Notes under the pieces: model-generated | Seen by the model: only the letters and a program-made list of their open reading frames with translations | Told to the model about the DNA's origin: nothing | The model's database searches: none | Position numbers and translations under genes: made by a program | Shown: positions 45,337 through 54,487 of the stretch, piece by piece | How positions within the stretch are numbered: position 1 is the stretch's first letter | Layout: each line of letters opens with the position of its first letter | Source of the DNA: an uncultured Polaribacter sp. | GTDB lineage: Bacteria; Bacteroidota; Bacteroidia; Flavobacteriales; Flavobacteriaceae | DNA: 64,000 nucleotides | Assembly (NCBI GenBank): GCA_947497755.1 | Contig: CANMHT010000001.1 | Coordinates: 434,001-498,000, forward strand | Direction of reading: 5' to 3'

Positions 45337-46506
45337 TTATCCTTTCTTTAGCATTCTTTGTACGTTTTTATAAAACTTATCTGCATTAGGGTCAGATGGA
45401 TCCATCTTACCATATCCTAATCTATATTCTTGTAAAGCTTTTCTCCAATCTTTTCCAGCTTCATAATAACGACCTAAATAATAATGTCCTAAAGGAGAAT
45501 ATGGATATAGATTTAAAATCATATCTCCATAGGTTTTTAAATGATCTCCATTTTCTTTTTCAATAATAATGCTTTCAATAGCAATAATATCAATTTCTCG
45601 TATTCCTAAATTAGAGCCAAACAAATAATCAATTTCGATGTATTTATTCTCTAAATAAGCAATGGCATCTAGCGGAGAAAGATCTTTAATTTTTGTTTCA
45701 AACTCATCTTTAGATATTCCAGAGTAAATTTCAAAAACTTTAGTCATTGCTCTTGGAACCGACTCTCCAATTGCAGAAACATTTCCTGGAGAAGATTTAG
45801 AAAAATCATACTTTACATTAAAGTTTTTGATTTTTAATGTTTGTAAGTAGTTATTTAAATTTTGAATTTGCTCTTTTTTAACTCCAGTAATAAATTCACC
45901 ATCATTCATATAAAAATAATAGGTGTTATCAATGGTACCGAGTTTATTTAAATCATAAGATTGCATTTGTGTTACAATATCTGGGCTAAATGTAGGATTT
46001 AAACAAACATAGGCATTAAAAATGGGCGTTTCATCTCTTAAAAAGTGTGTAAGAAAATTAGCAGAAATACCGTTTCCTACAATAGTTATAAACGGAGAAG
46101 TTCTATAGTTCCCTTCAATATAAGGAAGAAGTTCTTCTTTAATAAACTTCATAAAACTTCTACTATCTGCTGTTAAAGAACTTCTTCGCTTTTCATCAAT
46201 AGAAGCATCTTTTAATCGAGTTTCAGCCATTTCTATTCCAACTACAATTTGCTTGGGAGCTCTATCAGTATGAGAAAATAATTTTGAATTACCTACGTAT
46301 AAATCATACAAGTATTCTGAATCTAATACAATAGACAAAGGATAATTAGAAATCGTATCTCTATCATATCCTTTAGGCAAATGAATTTGGATGTTTCTAA
46401 TATCTTGAAGTTCTTCAGATTCGTATTTTTTGGTGATTTTTTTCTGACCAAAAAAAGAAAAACTGAACAATAATAACAATGTAAGTAGGGGAAATTTTGC
46501 TTTCAT
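45337..46506 (-). CDS. Secreted alpha/beta-hydrolase (esterase D type) with TPR-like tail
   Basis: 389 residues, signal peptide ending SFFGQ. Residues 30-270 follow the enterochelin esterase / esterase D type: IQIHLPKGYD, YPLSIVLDSEYLYD, the nucleophile elbow GNGISANF (Ser near 151). The last 100 residues have tetratricopeptide-like helices (YSPLGHYYLGRYYEAGKDWRKAL). Opposite strand to menD and menB, so not part of their unit. Substrate unknown. Confidence 0.78.
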   Translation of the reverse strand: MKAKFPLLTLLLLFSFSFFGQKKITKKYESEELQDIRNIQIHLPKGYDRDTISNYPLSIVLDSEYLYDLYVGNSKLFSHTDRAPKQIVVGIEMAETRLKDASIDEKRRSSLTADSRSFMKFIKEELLPYIEGNYRTSPFITIVGNGISANFLTHFLRDETPIFNAYVCLNPTFSPDIVTQMQSYDLNKLGTIDNTYYFYMNDGEFITGVKKEQIQNLNNYLQTLKIKNFNVKYDFSKSSPGNVSAIGESVPRAMTKVFEIYSGISKDEFETKIKDLSPLDAIAYLENKYIEIDYLFGSNLGIREIDIIAIESIIIEKENGDHLKTYGDMILNLYPYSPLGHYYLGRYYEAGKDWRKALQEYRLGYGKMDPSDPNADKFYKNVQRMLKKG

Positions 46507-46580
46507 ATTCGATTAATAGTTGAGGTTAAAAATACTATTTTTTTCAGATAAACAAGGAGATTTATAAACCTTGTATAAAA

Positions 46581-46613
46581 TTGTAATTAATCCTACTTAA
46601 AAACCTATTTTTG
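46581..46613 (+). promoter_or_regulatory. menB promoter
   Basis: TTG (46581-46583), 22 bases, TATTTTTG (46606-46613), about 60 bases before the menB ATG. Confidence 0.5.
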
Positions 46614-46672
46614 TAACAAGAACAAAATAGTTCTTAAATATTTTTAAATCATAACGATAAAAAACAGCTATT

Positions 46673-47512
46673 ATGATAAAAGCAGATTGGAAAACTGTAA
46701 AAGAATACGAAGATATTACCTATAAAAAGTCTAATGGTGTTGCAAGAATTGCATTTAACAGACCAAATGTTAGAAATGCATTTAGGCCAAAAACAACTTC
46801 TGAATTGTACGATGCTTTTTACGATGCAAATGAAGATACCTCTATTGGAGTTGTATTATTATCTGCAGAAGGACCAAGTACAAAAGATGGTGTGTATTCT
46901 TTTTGTTCTGGAGGAGATCAAAAAGCACGTGGACATCAAGGATATGTTGGAGACGACGGGTATCATCGTTTAAATATTTTAGAAGTACAACGTTTAATCC
47001 GCTTTATGCCAAAAGCTGTAATTGCTGTTGTTCCAGGTTGGGCTGTTGGTGGCGGACATAGTTTACATGTAGTTTGTGATTTAACATTGGCCTCTAAAGA
47101 ACATGCTATTTTTAAACAAACAGATGCAGATGTTACTTCTTTTGATGGAGGTTATGGTTCTGCTTATTTAGCAAAGATGGTGGGGCAGAAAAAAGCCCGT
47201 GAAATTTTCTTTTTAGGTAGAAATTATTCTGCTCAAGAAGCATTTGAAATGGGAATGGTAAATGCTGTGATTCCGCATGACGAATTAGAAGATACTGCTT
47301 TTGAATGGGCACAAGAAATATTAGCAAAATCGCCAACTTCTATAAAGATGTTAAAGTTTGCGATGAACTTAACAGATGATGGAATGGTAGGGCAACAAGT
47401 ATTTGCAGGTGAAGCAACACGTTTGGCTTATATGACCGATGAAGCAAAAGAAGGAAGAGATGCCTTTTTAGAAAAACGTAAGCCTAATTTCCCTAAACAA
47501 TGGATTCCATAA
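46673..47512 (+). CDS. menB: 1,4-dihydroxy-2-naphthoyl-CoA synthase
   Basis: 279 residues. Crotonase-fold enzyme that closes the naphthoquinone ring from o-succinylbenzoyl-CoA in menaquinone synthesis. The oxyanion-hole segments FCSGGDQKARG (near 82) and VVPGWAVGGGHSLHVVCDL (near 120), plus TDADVTSFDGGYGSAYLA, are those of MenB. The start MIKADWKTVKEYEDI fits the family. With menD nearby it shows the organism makes its own menaquinone. Confidence 0.96.
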   Translation: MIKADWKTVKEYEDITYKKSNGVARIAFNRPNVRNAFRPKTTSELYDAFYDANEDTSIGVVLLSAEGPSTKDGVYSFCSGGDQKARGHQGYVGDDGYHRLNILEVQRLIRFMPKAVIAVVPGWAVGGGHSLHVVCDLTLASKEHAIFKQTDADVTSFDGGYGSAYLAKMVGQKKAREIFFLGRNYSAQEAFEMGMVNAVIPHDELEDTAFEWAQEILAKSPTSIKMLKFAMNLTDDGMVGQQVFAGEATRLAYMTDEAKEGRDAFLEKRKPNFPKQWIP

Positions 47513-47613
47513 AATCTAGTTAAAAAGTAAAAAGTAAAAGAAGCTATAGTTTGAATTGAACTTTTTAGGTTTACTAAAGAGCATCATTCATAATAGGAAA
47601 TTCGTACATAAAG

Positions 47614-48222
47614 ATGAAAATAATTTGTATTGGGCGTAATTATGCCAAACATATAGAAGAATTAGCGAATGAAAGACCAGAAAACCCTGTTGTTTTTTTA
47701 AAGCCAGATTCTGCCATTTTACCTAGAAAAAATCCGTTTTTTATTCCGCCTTTCTCTAATGATGTACATTATGAGGTTGAAGTTTTGGTAAAAATAAATA
47801 AAGTAGGAAAGCATATTGAACCAAAATTTGCTCATAAATATTACGATGAGGTAGGTTTGGGAATTGATATGACAGCTAGAGATGTGCAACAAAAATGCAA
47901 AGAAAAGGGGTTGCCGTGGGAAAAAGCAAAAGCATTTGATGGTAGCGCAATTATTGGAGAGTTTTATCCAAAAGAAGAATTTGATTTAGAGAATTTAAAG
48001 TTTCAGTTATTGCAAAATGATAAGGTAGTTCAAGATGGAAATACCAATGCAATGCTTTGGAAAACAGATGAGCTAATTGCTTATGTATCGCAGTTTTTTA
48101 CCTTAAAAAAAGGAGATGTTATTTTTACTGGTACTCCAGCAGGTGTTGGAAAAGTAGCGATTAACGATCAATTAACCGGAATTATTGATGGTAGACAAGC
48201 GTTTCAAATTAGAGTCAAATAA
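47614..48222 (+). CDS. Fumarylacetoacetate hydrolase family protein
   Basis: 202 residues, the short FAH form. MKIICIGRNYAKHIEEL, FLKPDSAI, the metal ligands in YEVEVLVKI (Glu-x-Glu) and GLGIDMTARD, and FTGTPAGVGKV near the end. Members hydrolyse or decarboxylate acylpyruvates (for example oxaloacetate decarboxylase, acylpyruvase). Specificity not decided by sequence. The 100 bases before it are simple A/G-rich sequence. Confidence 0.88.
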   Translation: MKIICIGRNYAKHIEELANERPENPVVFLKPDSAILPRKNPFFIPPFSNDVHYEVEVLVKINKVGKHIEPKFAHKYYDEVGLGIDMTARDVQQKCKEKGLPWEKAKAFDGSAIIGEFYPKEEFDLENLKFQLLQNDKVVQDGNTNAMLWKTDELIAYVSQFFTLKKGDVIFTGTPAGVGKVAINDQLTGIIDGRQAFQIRVK

Positions 48223-48289
48223 AAAAGCAAGTTTAAAAGTTGTAAAGTTGTAAAGTGTAAAAGTTTTTAAAGTTTTCTAGTTAAGAAAA

Positions 48290-48571
48290 GTGAGCGCATT
48301 AGGTTACATACTTATTTTTTATATAGGTTTCTATTATTATAGATTGGCAGAAAATTACAATCGTAACAAATGGTTATTTGGTTTCTTAGGAATTTTATTT
48401 TATTTCTTAGGCGCAATATTATACCCTTTATATATAAAAATAGCTGTAGTTGATAAAATAGATGAATATGATTTAACTTTTATGTCATTAAAATCTTTAG
48501 TTATAGGTTTAACATTTGTTTTTATAATATTCCACTTACTTGAATTAACTTGGAAAAAAAAGAATAAGTAA
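48290..48571 (+). CDS. Small hypothetical membrane protein
   Basis: 93 residues from a GTG (MSALGYILIFYIGFYYY). Three hydrophobic segments (about 4-18, 28-49 and 67-88); a charged C-terminus (WKKKNK). Resembles small uncharacterised membrane proteins common in Flavobacteria. Lies between the FAH gene and cinA with a poorly defined start. Confidence 0.55.
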   Translation: MSALGYILIFYIGFYYYRLAENYNRNKWLFGFLGILFYFLGAILYPLYIKIAVVDKIDEYDLTFMSLKSLVIGLTFVFIIFHLLELTWKKKNK

Positions 48572-48625
48572 TTTACAAAATCATTCAATTTAAATAACTT
48601 TTAACAAGTTAACTTCAGGATACAA

Positions 48626-49876
48626 ATGAAAGCAGAAATAATTACTATTGGAGACGAAATTCTTATTGGTCAGATTGTAGATACTAATTCGCAATGGATT
48701 GGAAAAGCATTGAATGATATTGGGGTTTCTGTATACCAAATTACTTCTATACAAGATGAAAGAGCACATATTTTAAATGCTTTAAATGAAGCAGAAAATA
48801 GAGCAGATATTGTAATCATTACAGGAGGTTTGGGGCCTACAAAAGATGATATCACTAAAAAAACAATTGCAGATTATTTTAAGGATACTCATTTTATAGA
48901 TTACCCAGAAGTAGTAGAACATATCAAACATCTTTTTAAAAAGATCAATCATCCATTTAGTGATGTACAATTGTATCAAGCCAAATTGCCATCAAAAGCC
49001 ACTTATTTAAAAAATCATTACGGTACAGCGCCAGGAATGTGGTTTTACGAAAATGAAACTGTTTTTGTGTCTTTACCAGGTGTTCCTTATGAAATGAAAG
49101 GTTTGATGACTCATGAAGTTTTACCTAGAATTCAGCAACAATTTCATTTGCCTTTTATTATCCATAGAACAATTATGACTTATGGGCAAGGTGAAAGTAT
49201 CATTGCACAAAGAATTGCTTCTATTGAAGAGCAGTTACCTGTTCATATTAAGTTGGCATATTTACCGTCTTTTGGTAAAGTACGTTTACGTTTGTCTGGA
49301 AAAGGAACCAATAAAGAAGTATTAGAAAGAGAACTGAATGAAGAAGTAATTAAAATTCAGCAAGAAATTTCTGATGTTATTGTTGGGTTAGAAGATGGAT
49401 ATTCTATAGAAAAAAGAGTGGGAGTTTTGCTAAATGACCAACATAAAACATTAGCTGTGGCAGAAAGTTTAACCGGAGGTAAGATTGCTGCAAGCATTGT
49501 TGAGGTTCCGGGAGCGTCAAGTTATTTTAAAGGAGGATTTGTAACCTATTCTGCAGAAACAAAACAATCTATTTTAGGAGTTCGCAAAGAAACAATTGAA
49601 AAACATTCTGTAGTAAGTACTCAAGTTGCTTCTGAAATGGCTGCTTCTACTAGAGAAAAGTTAGAGGTAGATTATGCGATTTCGGTTACAGGAAATGCTG
49701 GTCCAACAACAGATGAAACAGATAAAAGTGTAGGCGATGTGTATATTGCTTTAGCTACAAAAGAAAGAGTTATTGTACAAGAGTTTAACTTTGGTCAGCC
49801 AAGAGAAAAGGTAATAAATAGAACCGTAAATAAAGCTTTAGAAATATTACAAGAAGAATTACTAAAAAATAATTAA
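48626..49876 (+). CDS. cinA: CinA family protein (nicotinamide-nucleotide amidase / competence-damage protein)
   Basis: 416 residues, full-length two-domain form. N-terminal molybdopterin-binding-like domain (KAEIITIGDEILIGQIVD, ITGGLGPTKDDITKKTI) with pyrophosphatase activity in known members, and C-terminal PncC domain (LAVAESLTGGKIAASIVEVPG, SVTGNAGPTTDE) that deamidates NMN. Acts in pyridine nucleotide salvage. Confidence 0.95.
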   Translation: MKAEIITIGDEILIGQIVDTNSQWIGKALNDIGVSVYQITSIQDERAHILNALNEAENRADIVIITGGLGPTKDDITKKTIADYFKDTHFIDYPEVVEHIKHLFKKINHPFSDVQLYQAKLPSKATYLKNHYGTAPGMWFYENETVFVSLPGVPYEMKGLMTHEVLPRIQQQFHLPFIIHRTIMTYGQGESIIAQRIASIEEQLPVHIKLAYLPSFGKVRLRLSGKGTNKEVLERELNEEVIKIQQEISDVIVGLEDGYSIEKRVGVLLNDQHKTLAVAESLTGGKIAASIVEVPGASSYFKGGFVTYSAETKQSILGVRKETIEKHSVVSTQVASEMAASTREKLEVDYAISVTGNAGPTTDETDKSVGDVYIALATKERVIVQEFNFGQPREKVINRTVNKALEILQEELLKNN

Positions 49877-49883
49877 AATAGTT

Positions 49884-49914
49884 TTGTTCTATGAGTAAAA
49901 ATTTCATAAATTTG
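49884..49914 (+). promoter_or_regulatory. rpmB operon promoter
   Basis: TTG (49884-49886), 20 bases, TAAATTTG (49907-49914), 38 bases before the rpmB ATG. Confidence 0.7.
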
Positions 49915-49952
49915 CACCTCGTTTAGAAATAACACTAAAAACTGTCAAGAAG

Positions 49953-50192
49953 ATGTCTAGAGTTTGTGAACTTACAGGAAAAAAAGCAATGGTTGGGAAC
50001 AATGTATCTCACGCATTAAATAGAACTAAAAGAAAGTTTGACGCTAACTTAATGGTAAAGCGTTTTTATATTCCAGAAGAAGATAAATGGATTACATTAA
50101 AAATTTCTGCTTCTGCTTTAAAAAATATTAACAAGAAAGGAATCTCAGCTGTTTTAAAAGAAGCTAGAGCTAACGGATTTTTAACAAAATAA
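49953..50192 (+). CDS. rpmB: 50S ribosomal protein L28
   Basis: 79 residues: MSRVCELTGKKAMVGNNVSH, then NRTKRKFDANL and WITLKISASALKNINKKG, all standard for L28. First gene of a conserved operon rpmB-rpmG-DUF4295 (26 and 43 bases apart), ended by a terminator, then ftsY. Confidence 0.97.
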   Translation: MSRVCELTGKKAMVGNNVSHALNRTKRKFDANLMVKRFYIPEEDKWITLKISASALKNINKKGISAVLKEARANGFLTK

Positions 50193-50218
50193 TCCACCTT
50201 ATTTAAAAATAAACCGAG

Positions 50219-50401
50219 ATGGCAAAAAAAGGAAATAGAGTTCAGGTAATTTTAGAATGTACAGAGCACAAAGCTTCAGGAGAGAGAGGAACTTCTAGAT
50301 ACATTACAACAAAGAATAAAAAGAATACTCCAGACAGATTAGAGATTAAGAAATTTAATCCAATCTTAAAGAGAATGACAGTTCATAAAGAAATTAAATA
50401 A
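50219..50401 (+). CDS. rpmG: 50S ribosomal protein L33
   Basis: 60 residues: [41 protein letters not shown] and [12 protein letters not shown]. It keeps one Cys only, so it is the zinc-free form without the CxxC pairs. Second gene of the ribosomal operon. Confidence 0.97.
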   Translation: MAKKGNRVQVILECTEHKASGERGTSRYITTKNKKNTPDRLEIKKFNPILKRMTVHKEIK

Positions 50402-50444
50402 TTAGAGTTTTACGAAAGTAAAAGTCAAATAATCCCATAGGAAC

Positions 50445-50597
50445 ATGGCAAAGAAATCAGTAGCATCGTTACAGACAGGATCAAAAAGATTATCAAAAGC
50501 TATCAAAATGGTAAAATCTCCAAAAACTGGAGCTTATACTTTTGTTGAAGCAATCATGGATCCATCTAAAGTAAATGACTTTTTAGCAAAGAAATAA
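50445..50597 (+). CDS. DUF4295 family small protein (ribosome-associated)
   Basis: 50 residues: MAKKSVASLQTGSKRLSKAI, then VKSPKTGAYTFVEAIM and KVNDFLAKK. A basic protein seen in Bacteroidota just after rpmB-rpmG; it resembles DUF4295, which is thought to be a phylum-specific ribosomal component. Too short for usual gene-finding cut-offs, but its context and basic charge are convincing. Confidence 0.92.
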   Translation: MAKKSVASLQTGSKRLSKAIKMVKSPKTGAYTFVEAIMDPSKVNDFLAKK

Positions 50598-50618
50598 GCA
50601 GTCATTACAAAAATATTT

Positions 50619-50653
50619 AAAAGCTACTTTCAATTTGAGAGTAGCTTTTTTTT
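50619..50653 (+). terminator. Ribosomal operon terminator
   Basis: AAAAGCTACT and AGTAGCTTTT stem around a 13-base loop, followed by eight Ts. Confidence 0.8.
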
Positions 50654-50740
50654 ATATTTGTGAATGTCAGATGACAATTTGACTCAATATTAAAAATGGT
50701 ATAGTTTTTAACAATATAAAACCATTATAACAGAACAAGA

Positions 50741-51694
50741 ATGAGTTTTTTTAAGAAGATATTTTCAAAAGAGAAAAAAGAAACTTTAGATAAAGGATTG
50801 GAAAAATCTAAATCGAGTTTCTTCAATAAATTATCGAAAGCTGTTGCGGGTAAAGCTAAAGTAGATGATGATGTATTAGATAATTTAGAAGAGGTATTAG
50901 TAACTTCTGATGTTGGAGTAGATACAACGTTAAAAATTATTGATAGAATTGAAGAGCGTGTAGCTAGAGATAAATATTTAGGTACTGATGAGTTAAACCA
51001 GATTTTAAGAGAAGAAATTGCAGGTTTATTATCAGAAACAAATACTGAAGACGCTGTAGATTTTGAAATACCCAATAATACCAAACCATATGTATTAATG
51101 GTAGTTGGTGTAAATGGCGTTGGTAAAACAACAACGATTGGTAAATTAGCTTCTCAGTTTAAAAAGAAAGGATTAAAAGTGGTATTAGGTGCAGCAGATA
51201 CGTTTAGAGCAGCTGCAATTGATCAGTTGCAAGTTTGGGCAGATCGAGTAGATGTCCCAATTATACGTCAAGAAATGGGATCAGATCCAGCTTCTGTTGC
51301 TTATGATACCTTACAATCTGCTACAGCTCAAAATGCTGATGTGGTAATCATTGATACTGCCGGACGTTTGCATAATAAAATCAACTTAATGAATGAGTTG
51401 GTAAAGATTAAAAAGGTAATGCAAAAAGTAGTAGGAGATGCCCCACATGATGTGTTATTAGTATTAGATGGATCTACAGGACAAAATGCTTTTGAACAAG
51501 CCAAGCAATTTACAAAAGCAACTGAAGTTACGTCATTAGCAGTAACGAAGTTAGATGGAACAGCAAAAGGAGGAGTGGTTATTGGTATTTCTGATCAGTT
51601 TCAGATTCCAGTAAAATATATTGGTGTTGGAGAAGGTGTTGATGATTTACAAGTATTTAATAAACATGAATTTGTAGATAGCTTTTTTAAATAG
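50741..51694 (+). CDS. ftsY: Signal recognition particle receptor FtsY
   Basis: 317 residues. SRP GTPase receptor, works with Ffh and the 4.5S RNA to deliver membrane proteins. Short basic N-terminus without the long acidic A domain, the N domain (VDDDVLDNLEEVLVTSDVG), then G motifs: VGVNGVGKTTTIGKL (G1, near 128), GAADTFRAAAIDQL, VIIDTAGRLHNK (G3) and VTKLDGTAKGG (G4). Ends FNKHEFVDSFFK. Its last 45 bases have a diverged copy at 52055-52100. Confidence 0.97.
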   Translation: MSFFKKIFSKEKKETLDKGLEKSKSSFFNKLSKAVAGKAKVDDDVLDNLEEVLVTSDVGVDTTLKIIDRIEERVARDKYLGTDELNQILREEIAGLLSETNTEDAVDFEIPNNTKPYVLMVVGVNGVGKTTTIGKLASQFKKKGLKVVLGAADTFRAAAIDQLQVWADRVDVPIIRQEMGSDPASVAYDTLQSATAQNADVVIIDTAGRLHNKINLMNELVKIKKVMQKVVGDAPHDVLLVLDGSTGQNAFEQAKQFTKATEVTSLAVTKLDGTAKGGVVIGISDQFQIPVKYIGVGEGVDDLQVFNKHEFVDSFFK

Positions 51695-51695
51695 A

Positions 51696-52052
51696 TTGAA
51701 AGCGTTAGCTTCATATAAAAATAAATGGTTGCTTTTATTAATATTATTAATGATAGGATACCGTGTTGTTGATATTGTTTATTTAATAAGGGCTTTCATG
51801 ATTGGATCACCTGAAGGACCATTTGGAGCTAGTTTTTTAGGAGGAATTGTAATTAAACCTTTACTCATAACTCTCATATTATATTTAATAATTCTTTCTA
51901 TTTTTATTCTTTTATTAAAAAGGATAAGTCAAAATAAAATTATGATTATTTCTATTGCTTTAATTATATTAATCATCTATTTTTTAGAATTTGAAATTCA
52001 GAACATGGTAATAAATCAAATGGTAAAAAGTATAGATCTTAAACTTAAATAA
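51696..52052 (+). CDS. Small hypothetical membrane protein
   Basis: 118 residues from a TTG one base after the ftsY stop. Three hydrophobic helices (about 10-30, 46-78 and 82-103); otherwise few polar residues. Family not recognised. It lies exactly between the real 3' end of ftsY and a second, decayed copy of that 3' end, which suggests it arrived by insertion at the ftsY end. Confidence 0.55.
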   Translation: MKALASYKNKWLLLLILLMIGYRVVDIVYLIRAFMIGSPEGPFGASFLGGIVIKPLLITLILYLIILSIFILLLKRISQNKIMIISIALIILIIYFLEFEIQNMVINQMVKSIDLKLK

Positions 52053-52054
52053 AG

Positions 52055-52100
52055 GATTGCAAATTTAATAAGCATGAGTTTATAAATAGTTTTTTTAATA
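52055..52100 (+). pseudogene. Decayed duplicate of the ftsY 3' end
   Basis: ATTTAATAAGCATGAGTTTA and the following bases to 52098 match the ftsY end starting at 51655 at 31 of 36 positions; all five differences are transitions. It would encode FNKHEFINSFF against FNKHEFVDSFF in FtsY. No stop follows in frame at the same place, and no upstream part of ftsY is present. Confidence 0.8.
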
Positions 52101-52123
52101 ATATAAGCTCAAAGTATTTATAT

Positions 52124-52160
52124 AAACTCTTTTCTAAATTTAGAAAAGAGTTTTGTTTTT
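52124..52160 (+). terminator. Terminator before the amidase gene
   Basis: AAACTCTTTTCTAA and TTAGAAAAGAGTTT form a perfect 14-base stem, then TGTTTTT. It ends transcripts from ftsY and the small membrane gene. Confidence 0.8.
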
Positions 52161-52196
52161 TATAAAGTAGTATCTTTGAATATCAAACTGTTAACC

Positions 52197-53846
52197 ATGA
52201 AAAAAGCCTTATTACTTTTCGGAATCTCTTTTTTAATATTATCATGTAAAGAAGAATCACAAGAAAAATTTTTTGCGAAATATGATGAAACTGCTGAATT
52301 AGCAGAGAATCAAAAACATCAGAATAATCGTATGAAATTTAAACTCATTCAGTCTAAATATTTAGATATGAATGAAATCTTTAAACCTTTTAATAAAGAA
52401 TTATCAAGCTTTACAGAAACAGATTACAATACATTAAAACCACTCATTTTAGAACAAGATATTCCAACTTTACAAACACATATTAATAAAGGGAATTTGT
52501 CGTATGAAAAATTAGTATTGTTTTATTTGTATAGAATTCGAAAGTTTGAGAGTGATACTACAAAATCACTGAATTCTATTATTGCTTTAAACCCGAATAT
52601 ACTAAAAGAAGCACGAAAAAAGGATCAAGAAAAAGCTGCAAAATCTAAGTATTCTTTATACGGAATGCCCATTTTACTCAAAGATAATATCAATACGAAT
52701 AATATGGCTACGACTGCTGGTGCCATTGCCTTAGCAGAAAATAAAAATACCAATGATGCCTTTATTGTAAGTAAACTAAAAGAAAATGGTGCTTTAATTT
52801 TAGGAAAAGTGAATTTAAGTGAATGGGCATACTTTTTCTGTTCTGGTTGCCCGTTAGGTTATTCTGCTATTGGTGGACAAACACTAAACCCATATGGAAG
52901 AAGACTTTTTGAAACAGGTGGAAGTTCTGCAGGAAGTGGAGTAGTAGTTGCCGCTAATTTTGCTGTTGCTGCAGTTGGAACAGAAACTTCTGGTTCTATT
53001 ACTTCTCCCTCAAGTCAAAACTCTGTAGTTGGATTAAAACCAACTATCGGTGTATTAAGTAGGACTGGAATTGTGCCCATATCTAGTACTTTAGATACAC
53101 CAGGACCAATGACAAAAAATGTAATAGATAATGCAATTTTTTTGCAAGCAATGTTAGGATATGATCAACAAGATGAAGCTTCAACAACTAAAAATTTTAC
53201 ACTAGAAAAATCGTATGATCAAATAGAAAAGACTTTATTAGAAGGCAAACGTTTTGGAGTATTAAAAGGTTTATTGAGTGATTCAATTTATAAAAATACT
53301 ATTGAAAAGATTAGAAATGCTGGAGCAGAAATTATAGAGATTAATCCTGAAAGAGCTAGCTTACCTGGTTTCTTAACATTGTTAAATATAGACATGAAAC
53401 ATGATTTACCTAAATATTTAAAGCAAGAAGCAGATAAAAATGTTAAGGTTACATCTGTAAAAGACGTCACTGTATTTAATAGGAAAGATTCGGTATTGCG
53501 CTTTCCTTACGGGCAGCAATTGTTTGAGGGAATTGTAAATGATACGACTTCTTTAACAACGCTTGCAACAATAAAAAAGCAGCTACAATCAAACGGAAAA
53601 AAGTATTTACAAGACTTAGATGATAAAAAACTAGATGCCATTTTATCAATTAATAATTACCATTCTGGGGTAGCGGCTGTTGCACAATATCCAACTTTAA
53701 CTGTGCCAATGAGCTATAAAGAAAGTGGAGAACCGATTAGCTTAACCTTTATAGGGCTACCGCTTTCTGAAAGTAATTTGCTAAAAGTAGGTTATGCATT
53801 TGAGCAACTAACCAAAGTTAGAAAAATGCCAAAAGGATATGAATAG
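52197..53846 (+). CDS. Amidase-signature lipoprotein
   Basis: 549 residues from [20 protein letters not shown]; this ATG gives a lipoprotein signal (Cys at 17) and follows a TATCTTTG element (52171-52178) that rules out an in-frame ATG at 52176. Amidase signature fold: Lys in [12 protein letters not shown] (near 160), Ser-cis-Ser in [15 protein letters not shown] and [13 protein letters not shown]. An envelope-anchored amide hydrolase of unknown substrate. Confidence 0.9.
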   Translation: MKKALLLFGISFLILSCKEESQEKFFAKYDETAELAENQKHQNNRMKFKLIQSKYLDMNEIFKPFNKELSSFTETDYNTLKPLILEQDIPTLQTHINKGNLSYEKLVLFYLYRIRKFESDTTKSLNSIIALNPNILKEARKKDQEKAAKSKYSLYGMPILLKDNINTNNMATTAGAIALAENKNTNDAFIVSKLKENGALILGKVNLSEWAYFFCSGCPLGYSAIGGQTLNPYGRRLFETGGSSAGSGVVVAANFAVAAVGTETSGSITSPSSQNSVVGLKPTIGVLSRTGIVPISSTLDTPGPMTKNVIDNAIFLQAMLGYDQQDEASTTKNFTLEKSYDQIEKTLLEGKRFGVLKGLLSDSIYKNTIEKIRNAGAEIIEINPERASLPGFLTLLNIDMKHDLPKYLKQEADKNVKVTSVKDVTVFNRKDSVLRFPYGQQLFEGIVNDTTSLTTLATIKKQLQSNGKKYLQDLDDKKLDAILSINNYHSGVAAVAQYPTLTVPMSYKESGEPISLTFIGLPLSESNLLKVGYAFEQLTKVRKMPKGYE

Positions 53847-53855
53847 TTATTTATA

Positions 53856-53893
53856 AAAAGCCTATACAGAAATGTATAGGCTTTTATTTTTTT
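53856..53893. terminator. Terminator after the amidase gene
   Basis: AAAAGCCTATACA and TGTATAGGCTTTT around GAAA, followed by ATTTTTTT; sits between convergent genes. Confidence 0.85.
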
Positions 53894-53897
53894 GCAA

Positions 53898-54440
53898 TTA
53901 TATGACATTAAGAAGTTTCTCTGAATGTTTATTTGCTCTATCTATTACTTCTTCTTTTACATTATACACACCTTCGATATAAACCATACTGTGGGTGTAT
54001 ATTGGAGCAAGGTATTTCATTTGTGCTAGATTTGCTGTTTGTTCCAAGTTTTTTAAAAACTCAGAAATTTCAAAGGTGTTATAACCTGTTGATTTATAGG
54101 ATTCAATAGGCCCACCAATTGTGAAGCTAATTTGGAATGATTTTCCTTTTAATTTATCTCCTTCTGAACCATAAGCAAATTGATATTTAAATACAACATC
54201 AAACCAGTGTTTTAATATTGCGGGCATATTATACCAAAAGAAAGGATATTGAAATACAATAGTATCATATTTTAATAATTCTTTTTGTTCTGCCTTTTTA
54301 TTAATATTAAAGTCAGGATAAAGCTCATAAATATTTCTTACTTCTACATCTTTTCTTTTTTCTTTAATGTTCGTAATAATAGTTTTATTAGCTATAGATT
54401 GCTCAATGTTTGGATGAGCTAAAATGATTAATGTTTTCAT
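53898..54440 (-). CDS. NAD(P)H-dependent oxidoreductase, flavodoxin-like (KefG/MdaB type)
   Basis: 180 residues from MKTLIILAHPNIEQSIANK; the in-frame ATG at 54467 is rejected because it lies in the operator. Flavodoxin-like quinone reductase family: FQYPFFWYNMPAILKHWFDVVF and SFTIGGPIESY are typical. It probably reduces quinones or electrophiles with FMN. A 20-base operator identical to that before the marR-type gene lies 13 bases upstream, so the regulator likely controls it. Confidence 0.9.
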   Translation of the reverse strand: MKTLIILAHPNIEQSIANKTIITNIKEKRKDVEVRNIYELYPDFNINKKAEQKELLKYDTIVFQYPFFWYNMPAILKHWFDVVFKYQFAYGSEGDKLKGKSFQISFTIGGPIESYKSTGYNTFEISEFLKNLEQTANLAQMKYLAPIYTHSMVYIEGVYNVKEEVIDRANKHSEKLLNVI

Positions 54441-54452
54441 AATTATGTTATT

Positions 54453-54476
54453 TAGTTGTACATACAAGTATTTTAG
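54453..54476 (-). promoter_or_regulatory. MarR-type operator upstream of oxidoreductase gene
   Basis: AGTTGTACATACAAGTATTT (from 54454) contains the inverted repeat TTGTA-CA-TACAA. The same 20 bases occur at 54944-54963, upstream of the regulator gene. Confidence 0.7.
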
Positions 54477-54487
54477 ATTAAAAAATT

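Noticed and set aside
47513..47613. A/G-rich stretch with AAAAAGT repeats between menB and the FAH gene (a similar one at 48222-48289)
   Set aside because: Short, low-complexity sequence with no pairing or promoter that I could support.
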